A DNA stretch of 63,749 nucleotides. Source: an uncultured Collinsella sp. (GTDB lineage Bacteria; Actinomycetota; Coriobacteriia; Coriobacteriales; Coriobacteriaceae). Each line of letters starts with the position of its first letter. Within the stretch, counting starts at the first letter, position 1. The stretch covers positions 1 through 63,749 of the forward strand of contig URRT01000001.1 of assembly GCA_900550355.1 (NCBI GenBank). The letters run 5' to 3'. The notes under the pieces are model-generated. The model was not told where the DNA came from, searched no databases, and worked only from the letters and a program-made list of their open reading frames with translations. Position numbers and translations under genes: made by a program. Below, piece by piece: positions 1 through 8,365 of this stretch.

Positions 1-1
1 G

Positions 2-136
2 CAATCCGCTACGGGTACCGCTCCTGTGGTTGTGGGCGCTTTGATTGCGGCGGCGCTGCTGGGAAGCGCCGGCGTGCTACTTTGCCGCGATGACGAGGAC
101 GAGGTTCCGGAATCGCAAAATAGGCCTCAGTTTTAG
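2..136 (+). CDS. C-terminal tail of a membrane-anchored protein (partial)
   Basis: This open frame enters from outside the window and stops at 134-136, so only the last 44 residues are visible. They contain one hydrophobic segment (VVVGALIAAALLGSAGVLL) followed by a short, strongly acidic tail (CRDDEDE) ending in NRPQF. A single C-terminal transmembrane helix is the obvious reading. The tail resembles the end of a surface protein, but the post-helix charge is negative, not the positive charge expected of an LPXTG anchor, so sortase anchoring is not supported. Function is unknown because the body of the protein is missing. Confidence 0.6.
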   Translation, partial: QSATGTAPVVVGALIAAALLGSAGVLLCRDDEDEVPESQNRPQF

Positions 137-153
137 CCTCGAGCCAAATGCGA

Positions 154-190
154 CAGGCCTTCGCGAAGACGGAATCCTCGCGAAGGCCTG
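154..190. terminator. perfect 13-bp stem-loop between convergent genes
   Basis: CAGGCCTTCGCGA at 154-166 is exactly complementary to 178-190, with an 11-base loop. It lies between the convergent ends of the membrane-protein tail and the panE-like gene. Neither side has a clear T-tract, so it may be a weak bidirectional terminator or simply a transcript-end stem. Confidence 0.5.
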
Positions 191-226
191 CCTGCTTGTA
201 TTGCGCGCGTCGCGATGCGGCCGAGG

Positions 227-1141
227 CTACCAGCTGCTTTCTATTTCGCGAATCCTCCGGTAGAGCCAATCGTTTTGCGGCACTTGGATATCGTGCTTGG
301 CTGCGAGGCGGCAGATGGTGCCCGCGAACTCCTCGACTTCGGTTTTGCGCCTTGCGATGCGGTCTTGAGCCATCGAGGGCATACCGGCGGGGTCGATTCC
401 CTCGATGAGGTGCACCATCTGCGTCAGGTCTGCCTCGGTCAGCTCAATGCCCTCGGCGTTGGCGACCGCAAGCGTTTCGCGCATGGCAGAAACAAAGCGG
501 CGACGCTGCTCGGAGCCCGGCTCCGCGGCGCTTCCGTAGGTCCCGCCGTAGGCCATGCACGTCTGGTTGATGCCGTCGTTGAGCATGAGTTTGGCCCACA
601 TGCGGTGCGCAATGTCGCTCTCGACGGTATGGGCGATGCCGCAGCGCGTGTAGAGCTCGTCGATGGCGGTGACGGTTGCGGGCTCGGTGCCGGCCGCCGC
701 GCCAAAGCGGATTTCGCCCGCATTGGTAAAGGTGAGCTCTCCGTTGAGGAACACGGCGTCCATGCCCTGGCAAATACCAAGAACGGTATGCTCCCAGCCA
801 AAGCGCTCGGCAATCTTCTGCTCGCTCGTAATGCCGTTACACAGCGAGGCGATGAGCGTGTTGGGTCCCACGACGCGCTCCATGGTCTTGAGTGCTTGGT
901 CGAGACCCGTCGTCTTGACCGTGAGAATGACCAGATCGGCGGGCGTTGCCTCGCTGGCGCGCACGGACTTGAGTGCGCAGGGCTCGCCGTTGACCGTAAG
1001 GGCGTCGTCTGCGTGACGCTCGAAACGGGCGTCGTCCATGACGTATTCGACGGCATCGTCGCCGAGTGCCTGGGCGATCATGCTGCCGTAGAGTAGCCCG
1101 ACGCCCCCCTTGCCGATAAAGGCGACCTTGTTGATCTGCAT
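227..1141 (-). CDS. panE: 2-dehydropantoate 2-reductase family protein (PanE/ApbA)
   Basis: A 304-residue NADPH-dependent ketopantoate reductase-type protein. The N-terminus carries the Rossmann motif GKGGVG (residues 10-15). The family's catalytic pattern is visible as MWAKLMLNDGINQ, giving Lys184 with Asn188 and Asn192, and CNGI (Asn102) is the conserved substrate/cofactor Asn. In pantothenate synthesis the enzyme reduces ketopantoate to pantoate, but paralogues act on other 2-oxo acids, and no other pan genes are near. I chose the second ATG (1141): GAGGAG directly abuts the first ATG at 1150, whereas it sits 9 bases before this one. It follows the terminator of the small gene upstream and is probably transcribed alone. 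Confidence 0.8.
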   Translation of the reverse strand: MQINKVAFIGKGGVGLLYGSMIAQALGDDAVEYVMDDARFERHADDALTVNGEPCALKSVRASEATPADLVILTVKTTGLDQALKTMERVVGPNTLIASLCNGITSEQKIAERFGWEHTVLGICQGMDAVFLNGELTFTNAGEIRFGAAAGTEPATVTAIDELYTRCGIAHTVESDIAHRMWAKLMLNDGINQTCMAYGGTYGSAAEPGSEQRRRFVSAMRETLAVANAEGIELTEADLTQMVHLIEGIDPAGMPSMAQDRIARRKTEVEEFAGTICRLAAKHDIQVPQNDWLYRRIREIESSW

Positions 1142-1157
1142 GTGGATCATCTCCTCA

Positions 1158-1185
1158 CAAAAAGGCGCCCGCGTGCGGGGCGCCT
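1158..1185 (-). terminator. Rho-independent terminator of the 64-aa gene
   Basis: On the minus strand, AGGCGCC and GGCGCCT pair around a 9-base loop and are followed by TTTTTG. It lies between the small hypothetical gene and the panE-like gene, so the two are separate transcription units. Confidence 0.75.
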
Positions 1186-1257
1186 GATGGATTGTATGCC
1201 GCTGGGGCGTGTAGCGTGCACCGGAGGCTGAATTTAGAAGAACAAACGCATGGGAAC

Positions 1258-1452
1258 TTATGCCGCGGGGCAGATGGCAAAAACGCGTGCGGGATATCCA
1301 ACGCCATCGCGCACCTTGGGGAAGGTGCAGAAGATGACGGCGCCTGTGGCGGGAAGCTCGTCCAGATGGTCCATGACCTCGGTCTGGTAACGGTCGACCG
1401 AGAGGATGTACTGCTCGCCGGGGTAGGGGCAGGCGTCCTCACGTGTGGTCAC
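1258..1452 (-). CDS. small hypothetical protein, 64 aa
   Basis: A 64-residue protein starting with GTG behind an excellent AAAGGAGG five bases upstream. It begins VTTREDACPYPGEQYIL and contains DELPATGAVIFCTFPKV; there is no signal peptide or membrane segment. I do not recognise a family. The ribosome binding site and the dedicated downstream terminator argue that it is real. A longer reading in another frame over the same bases (1155-1442) has a Ser/Thr/Pro-rich shadow composition. Confidence 0.6.
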   Translation of the reverse strand: MTTREDACPYPGEQYILSVDRYQTEVMDHLDELPATGAVIFCTFPKVRDGVGYPARVFAICPAA

Positions 1453-1614
1453 GGTCGCCTCCTTTCATCGGGCTTTTTGCTGATGTTAAAGCGGTGTCGT
1501 GACGGCTCGATTTCTGCTACGTTACGATACATTCTCGATTGCGATTCCAATGTGTTTCGATGGCGTGGCCGTTGTGTTTCGCCTCATTAAGGCTTCGAGG
1601 GGAGAGGAGGGGCA

Positions 1615-2800
1615 GTGCAATATCGCGTTGACCCCAAAAGCGGCAACCGTATCTCGGCGCTGGGTCTGGGCTGCATGAGGTTTCCCGGTGCGCCGGGACA
1701 CCCCGATGCGAAGACGGCCGATGCCATCATCTCCCGTGCGGTAGAGCAGGGGATTAATTATCTGGATACCGCGTATCTTTATCCCGGTAACGAGGTGTGC
1801 GTGGGCGCCTCACTTGAGCGCTTGGGGCTGCGTGACCGGGTGTTGCTGGCGACTAAGTTGCCGCACGCTTCGTGCAAGTGCGCAGAGGATTTCGATCGGT
1901 TCTTCGACGAGCAGCTGCGCCGTTTGCGGGCTGACCATATCGACTATTACCTTATGCACAACATCACCTCGCCCGCGCAGTGGGAGCGCGTGGCAGCGTT
2001 GGGTATCGAGGACTGGATTGCGCACCAAAAGGCTGCGGGGCGTATTCGCAAGATAGGTTTTTCGTACCACGGCAGTGCGGCGGACTTCCTCACGATGCTT
2101 GACGCGTATGACTGGGACTTTTGCCAGATCCAGTACAACTACGCTGGAGAGCGCTACCAAGCAGGAACGGCGGGACTCATGGCAGCTGCCGAGCGCGGGC
2201 TCGCGGTGTTTGTGATGGAACCGCTTTTGGGTGGACGCCTGGCGGGCCAGTCCTCGGCGGGCGCGCGCGGTGCTCGATGACGTCCGCGATCCGTATCTGA
2301 AGACGCCGGCTGCTTGGGGCCTTTCGTGGGTGTGGAACCATCCTCAGGTCACGATGCTGCTTTCGGGCATGACCGACACCGCGCAGGTGGACGAGAACGC
2401 GGCATTGGCGGATTGCGCACTGCCGGATTCGATGACGACAGAGCAGCTCGATACCATCGCACGTGTGCTGGGAGAGTTTGAGAAATCGAATCGCGTGCCC
2501 TGTACGGGGTGCGGCTACTGCATGCCGTGCCCCAAGGGCATCAATATTCCCGGTTGCTTTGGCGCCTACAACGCGAGCTACGCGCATAGTTGGTTTACGG
2601 GGCTGTCTCAATACTTTACGGCGAGCGCGGTGCGGACGAACGAGCCCAAGCTAGTGAGCAATTGCGTCAAGTGCGGTAAATGCGCACGTCACTGCCCGCA
2701 GCACATCGATATCCCCGAGCGTCTCGACGATGTGCGCCGACGTTTCCAGCCTGGCCCCGTAACGGCCGCGCTTAAAGCTTTTTGCAAAACGCGCTCCTGA
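1615..2800 (+). pseudogene. aldo/keto reductase with 4Fe-4S dicluster domain, frameshifted
   Basis: Two adjoining frames together encode a protein of about 394 residues, the usual length for the aldo/keto reductase family with a C-terminal ferredoxin domain. The first frame (GTG 1615, GGAGAGGAGG upstream) holds the TIM-barrel and the catalytic tetrad candidates Asp51, Tyr56, Lys81 and His115, ending at EPLLGGRLAG. The second frame (to 2800) resumes at ARAVLDDVRDPYLKTPA and carries two cysteine clusters, CTGCGYCMPCPKG and CVKCGKCARHCPQ. The switch falls in a GC-only run near 2240-2270 and corresponds to one extra base. It is either a recent inactivating mutation or a sequence error; both halves are otherwise intact. 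Such enzymes are flavin- or NAD-independent-looking redox proteins of anaerobes, with unknown substrates. Confidence 0.8.
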
Positions 2801-2905
2801 TGCCCCTTTTATAAGTTGCGGTGGAATAGTTCTTGTTTTTAGGCGGAATAACTGTTCCTGTTTGCGGCAGAATAGGGGCCAAACAGGAACTATTCCACCG
2901 CAACT
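2797..2905. repeat. palindromic repeat, copy 1
   Basis: The arms GTTGCGGTGGAATAGTTC (2815-2832) and its exact complement (2887-2904) flank an interior rich in short GCGG...GAATA units. The 5' flank CTGATGCCCCTTTTATAAG is identical to that of copy 2 at 4009. This copy is about 27 bases longer inside because one unit appears duplicated. It supplies the TGA stop of the preceding reductase and ends just before the ribosome binding site of the next gene. Confidence 0.8.
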
Positions 2906-2918
2906 GAAGGGGGCTGTC

Positions 2919-3938
2919 GTGGGCCATCGGGATTCATGTGATGATTTGCGTGAGGTTCGTTGGGGCGTTTTGGGCGCTGGGCGCATTTCGCATCGATTTG
3001 CATCGTCGCTCAAGGAGGTGGACGGGGCACGGCTTGTGGCTGCCGCCGGTCGCACTCCTTCGCATGTTGAGGAGTTTTGCAGGGCGTTTTCGATTGATGC
3101 CGCGCACAGTTATGCCACGGCTGACGATAACGGCGATGCAGCTTATGATGCGTTGATTGCCGACCCCGATGTCGACGCAATCTACTTGGCTCTTCCACAT
3201 GGCATGCATGCGCATTGGGTCTGTCGGGCACTGCGCGCGGGAAAGGCCGTGCTGTGCGAAAAGCCGGCCGTTTTGAATGAAGAAGAGGCCCATGCGATCG
3301 CCTCAGTTTCCCGTGAGCGCGGTGTGCCGTTTATGGAGGCGATGAAGAATCGGTTTTGCCCGATGCGCACTCGCGTGAAGGGCTTGCTTGCGTCGGGCGA
3401 GCTCGGTCGTATCGTCTCGATCGAAAGCGTGCAAAAACTTGATTATGGTGAGCCCCCTTCGAGCTATCTGCTCGATCCGTTGCAGGGCGGCTGTCTATAT
3501 GACATGGGCTGCTATGCGGTCGGGTGGTTTGAGGATCTGCTTTCGGGTGCGTGTGATGTTTCGTCTCGTGAAGTTCGCTGGCGTGACGTATCGGGCGGCC
3601 GCGTGGATTGGGCCGATGAGATTCGTATGAGCGTCGGCGGCATACCCATTCATATGGTGTGCGACGGCAAGGCAGCGTATGAAAGCCGCTTAACGATTGC
3701 CTGTGAGCGGGGCTCGTTGGAAATCGAGCGCCTCCATCGCCCCGAGCTCGCCCATGTGAAGTACTCCGACGGGCGAATGCTCGAAATAAATGCCCTGTTT
3801 GAGGTTGATGATTTCTACGGCGAAATCCAGCATGCGACCCAGCTCATCCGGGCGGGGAAACTCGAGAGTCCCGTCATGCCCCTTGCCGCCACACAGCGCT
3901 GCGCGCGCATTATCGATGCAATCCGTCTAGCCCTCTAG
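2919..3938 (+). CDS. Gfo/Idh/MocA family oxidoreductase
   Basis: A 339-residue NAD(P)-dependent sugar/polyol dehydrogenase-type protein. The Rossmann motif GVLGAGRIS lies near residues 16-24, the conserved CEKP motif (substrate-site Lys) follows at about residue 125, and a GGCLYDMGCY segment is typical of the C-terminal domain. The GTG at 2919 is chosen because AAGGGGG lies five bases upstream; the longer reading from 2862 would begin inside the palindromic repeat. The gene is bracketed by two copies of that repeat. No sugar-specific neighbours identify the substrate. Confidence 0.85.
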   Translation: MGHRDSCDDLREVRWGVLGAGRISHRFASSLKEVDGARLVAAAGRTPSHVEEFCRAFSIDAAHSYATADDNGDAAYDALIADPDVDAIYLALPHGMHAHWVCRALRAGKAVLCEKPAVLNEEEAHAIASVSRERGVPFMEAMKNRFCPMRTRVKGLLASGELGRIVSIESVQKLDYGEPPSSYLLDPLQGGCLYDMGCYAVGWFEDLLSGACDVSSREVRWRDVSGGRVDWADEIRMSVGGIPIHMVCDGKAAYESRLTIACERGSLEIERLHRPELAHVKYSDGRMLEINALFEVDDFYGEIQHATQLIRAGKLESPVMPLAATQRCARIIDAIRLAL

Positions 3939-4008
3939 GACTTGGTGCTGACGCATGGGGGATCATGATGCTGGCGACCGTAGCCGTAGTGCTCGGTGGC
4001 CCGCATCT

Positions 4009-4092
4009 CTGATGCCCCTTTTATAAGTTGCGGTGGAATAGTTCCTGTTTGCGGCAGAATAGGGCATCGACAGGAACTATTTCACCGCAACT
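4009..4092. repeat. palindromic repeat, copy 2
   Basis: Arms of 22 bases at 4027-4048 and 4070-4091 are complementary with one mismatch. The flank (4009-4027) matches copy 1 and again supplies a TGA that closes a short upstream reading frame (LATVAVVLGGPHL). The stretch 3939-4008 shows no gene, but that short frame looks like the end of a membrane protein and could be a remnant. Confidence 0.8.
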
Positions 4093-4110
4093 GATGAGGG
4101 GGAGCTGGAG

Positions 4111-4977
4111 ATGCTGACGATTGGGTGTCATCTTTCGACGACGAAGGGCTATCGGGCGATGGGGGAGACGGCGCTATCCATCGGCGCCAATACCTTTGCA
4201 TTCTTTACGCGCAATCCGCGCGGTGGCAAGGCGAAAGACCTTGATATGGATGATGTGGCGGCCCTGCGTGACCTTATGGCGCAAAATGATTTTGGCCCAC
4301 TCGTGGCGCATGCCCCCTATACCTACAACCCCTGTTCTGCCAAAGAGCGGGCGCGTGAGTTTGCCTTGGAGGCAATGGCCGAAGACTTGCAGCGTCTGGA
4401 AGCACTGCCCGGCAACTACTACAACTTCCACCCCGGCGCACATGTGGGGCAGGGGACTGATGCCGGCATTCAGATGATCGTCGACACCCTGTGCCAGGTG
4501 ATGTTTGAGGGCCAGCAGACGACGGTGTTGCTCGAGACCATGGCCGGCAAGGGCACCGAGGTGGGCCGCAGCTTTGAGGAGCTGGCGCTCATCATCGAGG
4601 GCGTTGCCGACAAGCGCCCCGAGCTGTCGGCCAAGCTGGGCGTGTGTCTGGACACCTGCCATGTGAATGACGCCGGCTATGACATCGTCTGCGATCTTGA
4701 CGGTGTGCTTGACGAGTTCGATCGTGTGGTGGGTATCGAGCGCCTGCGCGCCGTGCACATCAATGACTCCAAGAATCCCTGCGGCGCCCATAAGGACCGC
4801 CACGAATGCATCGGTAAGGGCTATCTGGGTAGTGAAGAGTTTGGCGGCGGTATGCAGGTTATGCAGAATATTGTATTGAATAGCCGCTTGCGTGCGCTTC
4901 CATTCATTTTGGAGACGCCTAACGAACTTGCAGGTTATGCAGCGGAAATTACGCTATTAAGGTCATTGCAGCAGTAA
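4111..4977 (+). CDS. nfo: endonuclease IV (apurinic/apyrimidinic endonuclease)
   Basis: A 288-residue cytoplasmic base-excision-repair enzyme that cuts 5' of abasic sites. The AP endonuclease 2 signatures are all present: HPGAHVGQG (His107), LETMAGKG (Glu142), LDTCH (Asp181, His184), HINDSKNP (His216) and HKDRHECIGKG (Asp229, His231), together with His67 in VAHAPY; these are the trinuclear zinc ligands of the family. Length is normal. The start ATG follows GAGGGGGAGCTGGAG. It lies directly downstream of the second palindromic repeat and may be transcribed on its own. Confidence 0.95.
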   Translation: MLTIGCHLSTTKGYRAMGETALSIGANTFAFFTRNPRGGKAKDLDMDDVAALRDLMAQNDFGPLVAHAPYTYNPCSAKERAREFALEAMAEDLQRLEALPGNYYNFHPGAHVGQGTDAGIQMIVDTLCQVMFEGQQTTVLLETMAGKGTEVGRSFEELALIIEGVADKRPELSAKLGVCLDTCHVNDAGYDIVCDLDGVLDEFDRVVGIERLRAVHINDSKNPCGAHKDRHECIGKGYLGSEEFGGGMQVMQNIVLNSRLRALPFILETPNELAGYAAEITLLRSLQQ

Positions 4978-5038
4978 TGACTGTCACAAAGTGGAGTGTT
5001 CCATTCACGTTATGGGTTTGTTTCAATCAGTTTTCTAA

Positions 5039-5067
5039 TTGCAGTTTCGCATTTACGGGTGCATAAT
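5039..5067 (+). promoter_or_regulatory. sigma-70-type promoter for the amino-acid importer
   Basis: TTGCAG (5039-5044) and CATAAT (5062-5067) are separated by 17 bases, about 57 bases upstream of the binding-protein ATG. No operator could be identified. Confidence 0.5.
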
Positions 5068-5124
5068 ATCCAACAGTTTTTGCAGACCTCTGAATCAAAC
5101 GGGGTCACCGGAAGGAGACTGATT

Positions 5125-5985
5125 ATGAAGCTGAAGAAGCTTGGCGCATTTGCCGCCACGGGCGCCATGGCGATCGCCCTCGCACTGACGGGCTGCGGCT
5201 CGTCCAACGCCACCTCTGGTTCTGATGCCGGTTCCAGCAGCTCTGACGACGCTAAGGTCGAGAAGGTCGACGGCTCCAAGGAGTACGCGCTCGTCAAGGA
5301 CGGTACGCTGACCGTCGGCACCTCTGCCGAGTACGCTCCGTTTGAGTACAAGGATGACAACGGCGATTATCAGGGCTTTGACCTTGAGCTCATCAAGGCT
5401 ATCGGCGACAAGCTGGGCCTGGATGTCGAGTACGTCAACAATGACTTCGACACACTCGTACCCGGTGTCGCTTCGGGCGCTAAGTACGACGTCTCCATCG
5501 CGGCTATCACCGACACGCCCGAGCGTGAGAAGGAAGTCACTTTCTCCGATTCCTACTACATGGACGATCAGGCTATCGTGACCAAGGTCGATAACACCGA
5601 CATCACGGCCGACAACTACAGCGAGAAGCTCAACAACGCCGACGCTACCATCATCGTTCAGTCTGGCTCGACCGCCGAGTCCTTTGCCCAGGAGAACTTC
5701 CCCAAGGCCAAGATCGTCCCCTACAAGGACGCTACCGAGTGCTTCAGCGCCCTGCAGTCCGATAAGGGCGACGCCGTAGTCACCAACCGCTCCGTTGCCA
5801 GCCAGCTGACCGCCGAGCAGTTCAACACCTGCCAGACCATCAAGCAGATCAGCACCGGCGAGGAGTACGCCATCGCCATCAACCAGGGCAACACCAAGCT
5901 CAAGGACGACATCAACCAGGCCATCAAGGACCTGACCGACGACGGTACCGTCGACGCCCTCATGGCTAAGTACAACATCAAGTAA
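5125..5985 (+). CDS. polar amino-acid ABC transporter substrate-binding lipoprotein
   Basis: A 286-residue extracytoplasmic binding protein of the family-3 (GlnH/HisJ-like) type. A lipoprotein signal peptide ends at the lipobox LTGC with Cys24 as the lipidated residue; a Ser/Asp-rich linker follows. Hallmarks are GTSAEYAPFEYKDDNGDYQGFD and a conserved DVSIAAITDTPERE segment (written here as short motifs). ATG 5125 is preferred because GAAGGAGACTGATT precedes it. It is the first gene of a three-gene importer (binding protein, permease, ATPase), and a stem-loop after the gene probably lowers expression of the membrane components. Confidence 0.9.
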   Translation: MKLKKLGAFAATGAMAIALALTGCGSSNATSGSDAGSSSSDDAKVEKVDGSKEYALVKDGTLTVGTSAEYAPFEYKDDNGDYQGFDLELIKAIGDKLGLDVEYVNNDFDTLVPGVASGAKYDVSIAAITDTPEREKEVTFSDSYYMDDQAIVTKVDNTDITADNYSEKLNNADATIIVQSGSTAESFAQENFPKAKIVPYKDATECFSALQSDKGDAVVTNRSVASQLTAEQFNTCQTIKQISTGEEYAIAINQGNTKLKDDINQAIKDLTDDGTVDALMAKYNIK

Positions 5986-6007
5986 AATAGCTACTTGATT
6001 GCGCGCG

Positions 6008-6038
6008 GGCCCTTTCCGTTTTGGCGGAGAGGGCCTTT
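6008..6038 (+). terminator. intra-operon attenuating stem-loop
   Basis: GGCCCTTTCCG (6008-6018) pairs with CGGAGAGGGCC (6025-6035) with one G-U pair, followed by TTT. It sits between the binding-protein gene and the permease gene, the usual place for a partial terminator or stabilising hairpin in ABC importer operons. Confidence 0.6.
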
Positions 6039-6103
6039 GCGCTTCTCTTGACGGAGAGTGCTTCCGTCTCGTTTTGCCGGCAACTTCTACGATAGGAGCC
6101 ACC

Positions 6104-7465
6104 TTGTCTCGATTGAACGAAGGGGCTGCGGAGCAGCGTTTTCCACTGCCCGCCTTGCTCCAAAAGCTAGCCTGCGCCATGGCCGTGGCGCTCGCGCTGG
6201 CGTGCGTGGGGGCATATGCGCCCACGACCGCCCAGGCGCTTGAGACCGCAAAGATTACCGCCCGACCCAACACCGGTTCGGGCAGCGCTGTGGTCGGCGG
6301 CACCGAGACGCGCATTACCTGGGAGGTCCAGGCCGATGCCGATGAGGAACTGAGCGGTCTTTCGCTGACGTTTGTCGACGGCACGACGTTTGGTACCGAT
6401 GACACGCGATTGACGATGCTCTCGGGCGAGGACCTCATGGATCGTACGCCCATGAAGCCCAAGTGCAAGGCTGACGGCCAGACGCTCAAGATCGACTTTG
6501 GCGAGACGGCGCCTGCCGGCGGCTTTTTCCGTGTCGAGGTTTACGGCGTGACGTTTCCCGTCGAGGGCGGCGATGAGGCCTTTAGCGGCACCTATACGCT
6601 CGCCGACGGTTCGACCAAGAAGATTTCCAAGATTCCTTCCGTCGAGATCAAGGGCGTGACGGCATTCGATAACTTCCTGGCCGATCTTAAGGAGCAGCCG
6701 TGGGTCGAGGCGTGGAATTCCAACATGTTCCTTCGCCTGTTCCTGAACCCGGTCATTTTGGTTCAGAGCCTGCCGATTGTCTTTAAGGGCTTCCTTATGT
6801 CGCTCTCGATCGTGCTCGTGGCATTTCCGTTGGCCATTCCCTTTGGCTTTGCGCTGTCGCTCATGCGCATTTCCAAGTCGCGCATCCTTCGTTGTCTTGC
6901 CGGCATCTATGTGAATATCATCCGCGGTACGCCGGCGTTCCTGCAGATTTACATTGCATTCTTTGGCCTGCCGCTTGCCGGCGTCAAGGTTGACGACTAC
7001 GTCTTGGGCGTTATCGTCATGGCCATGAACTCGTCTGCGTACCTGTGCGAGATTTTCCGTGCCGGTATTCAGTCGATCCCCAAGGGCCAGAACGAGGCTG
7101 CTCGCTCGCTGGGCATGAATGCCTTCCAGACACTGCTCTACGTTATGATTCCGCAGACGTTCCGCAATGTCCTGCCTACGCTGACCAGCGAGTTCATCCT
7201 GCTTTACAAGGATACGTCGCTGCTCGCGGCCGTGGGCGTGGTCGAGATCGTCATGAACGCCCGCACCATCGTGGCCACGACGGGCTCCATCACGCCGTAT
7301 GTGGTTGCCGCCCTGTTCTACCTGGTCATCACCCTGCCGCTTGCGCGCTTGGTGAGCGGTCTTGAGGCGAGGCTGCTGGGTACGGCCGAAACCAAAAAGA
7401 AGCGTCCCACCAAGAGCGCCGGACAGGTTGTCGCGACGCCCGCCGATCACATCGCCGGTCTGTAA
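6104..7465 (+). CDS. amino-acid ABC permease with N-terminal extracytoplasmic domain
   Basis: A 453-residue fusion. Residues 1-46 look like a signal or anchor helix (LACAMAVALALACVGAYA). Residues 48 to about 205 form a beta-rich, Ig-like extracytoplasmic segment (TETRITWEVQADADEEL, then KADGQTLKIDF). The remainder is a HisM/GlnP-type permease with several helices and the ATPase-contacting EAA loop NEAARSLGMNAFQTLL. The TTG start at 6104 has ATAGGAG seven bases upstream; the longer frame from 5999 would run through the upstream hairpin. Plain permeases of this class are about 220-240 residues, so the added domain is unusual. It probably contacts the binding protein or substrate. Confidence 0.85.
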   Translation: MSRLNEGAAEQRFPLPALLQKLACAMAVALALACVGAYAPTTAQALETAKITARPNTGSGSAVVGGTETRITWEVQADADEELSGLSLTFVDGTTFGTDDTRLTMLSGEDLMDRTPMKPKCKADGQTLKIDFGETAPAGGFFRVEVYGVTFPVEGGDEAFSGTYTLADGSTKKISKIPSVEIKGVTAFDNFLADLKEQPWVEAWNSNMFLRLFLNPVILVQSLPIVFKGFLMSLSIVLVAFPLAIPFGFALSLMRISKSRILRCLAGIYVNIIRGTPAFLQIYIAFFGLPLAGVKVDDYVLGVIVMAMNSSAYLCEIFRAGIQSIPKGQNEAARSLGMNAFQTLLYVMIPQTFRNVLPTLTSEFILLYKDTSLLAAVGVVEIVMNARTIVATTGSITPYVVAALFYLVITLPLARLVSGLEARLLGTAETKKKRPTKSAGQVVATPADHIAGL

Positions 7466-7477
7466 GGAGGTTCTATT

Positions 7478-8230
7478 ATGAGCGAAACTAATAACTCGAA
7501 CGAGGTCGTCGTCAGCATCAAGAACCTCCAGAAGGCCTTTGGCGATAACGTGGTCCTGCGCGATATCGATCTGGATGTGCACAAGGGCGAGGTCGTCGTA
7601 GTCCTGGGTCCTTCGGGCTCGGGCAAGTCGACGATGCTTCGCTGCATCAATCGTCTGGAGCATCCCACGAGCGGATCGATTGTCGTTGAGGGCGTGGACG
7701 TGTGCGCCAAGGGCGTCGACCTTAACAAAGTACGTACGCATCTGGGTATGGTGTTCCAGCAGTTCAATTTGTTCCCGCACCTGTCAGTCAAAAAGAACGT
7801 CATGCTCGCGCAGCAAAAGGTGCTCAAGCGCAGCAAGGAAGAGGCCGAGAAAATTGCCATTGAGGAACTGACGAAGGTCGGTCTTGCCGAGCGCATCGAC
7901 TTTATGCCGAGCCAGCTCTCGGGCGGTCAGCAACAGCGCGTGGCGATCGCCCGCGCCCTGTCGATGAATTCGCACGTGATGCTCTTTGACGAGGCCACGT
8001 CAGCGCTTGACCCCGAGCTTGTCCGCGACGTTCTGGGTGTCATGCGTGACCTGGCACGCGACGGCATGACCATGATTGTGGTGACGCACGAGATGGGCTT
8101 CGCCCGCGACGTCGCCGACCGCGTCGTCTTTATGGACGGTGGCGTCATTGTGGAAGAGGGTACGCCGAGCGAGGTCTTCGACCACCCCAAGAGCGAGCGC
8201 ACCAAGGCGTTCTTGGGCAATATCTCATAG
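7478..8230 (+). CDS. amino-acid ABC transporter ATP-binding protein
   Basis: A 250-residue GlnQ/HisP-like ATPase. Walker A GPSGSGKST (residues 44-52), signature LSGGQQQR, Walker B VMLFDEAT and the switch histidine in VVTHE are intact. It starts 12 bases after the permease stop behind TAAGGAGG and ends the importer operon at a strong terminator. It powers uptake of a polar amino acid, glutamine being the default guess for the family; the sequence does not fix the substrate. Confidence 0.93.
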   Translation: MSETNNSNEVVVSIKNLQKAFGDNVVLRDIDLDVHKGEVVVVLGPSGSGKSTMLRCINRLEHPTSGSIVVEGVDVCAKGVDLNKVRTHLGMVFQQFNLFPHLSVKKNVMLAQQKVLKRSKEEAEKIAIEELTKVGLAERIDFMPSQLSGGQQQRVAIARALSMNSHVMLFDEATSALDPELVRDVLGVMRDLARDGMTMIVVTHEMGFARDVADRVVFMDGGVIVEEGTPSEVFDHPKSERTKAFLGNIS

Positions 8231-8257
8231 CGGCGCGTCGAGGTTATCGATATAACA

Positions 8258-8297
8258 AACGGGGACCGGATGGGAATATCCGGTCCCCGTTTTTGTT
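8258..8297 (+). terminator. Rho-independent terminator of the importer operon
   Basis: AACGGGGACCGGAT (8258-8271) and its perfect complement (8278-8291) enclose a six-base loop and run into TTTTTGTTT. Confidence 0.9.
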
Positions 8298-8365
8298 TGG
8301 GCATGAGCGACTGTTGTTGTGCGGTACTCGGCTGTCAGTTGCCTTGCGACTTTCTGACGGCTTCG

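Noticed and set aside
2..136. LPXTG-anchored surface protein end
   Set aside because: No LPXTG-like motif in the visible part and the residues after the helix are acidic, not basic.
2231..2280. Programmed frameshifting in the aldo/keto reductase
   Set aside because: No slippery heptamer, stem or internal stop arrangement typical of recoding; mutation or sequence error is simpler.
5095..7780. Long minus-strand frames (464 and 537 codons) opposite the amino-acid importer genes
   Set aside because: Antisense shadows; the plus-strand genes have complete motifs and ribosome binding sites.
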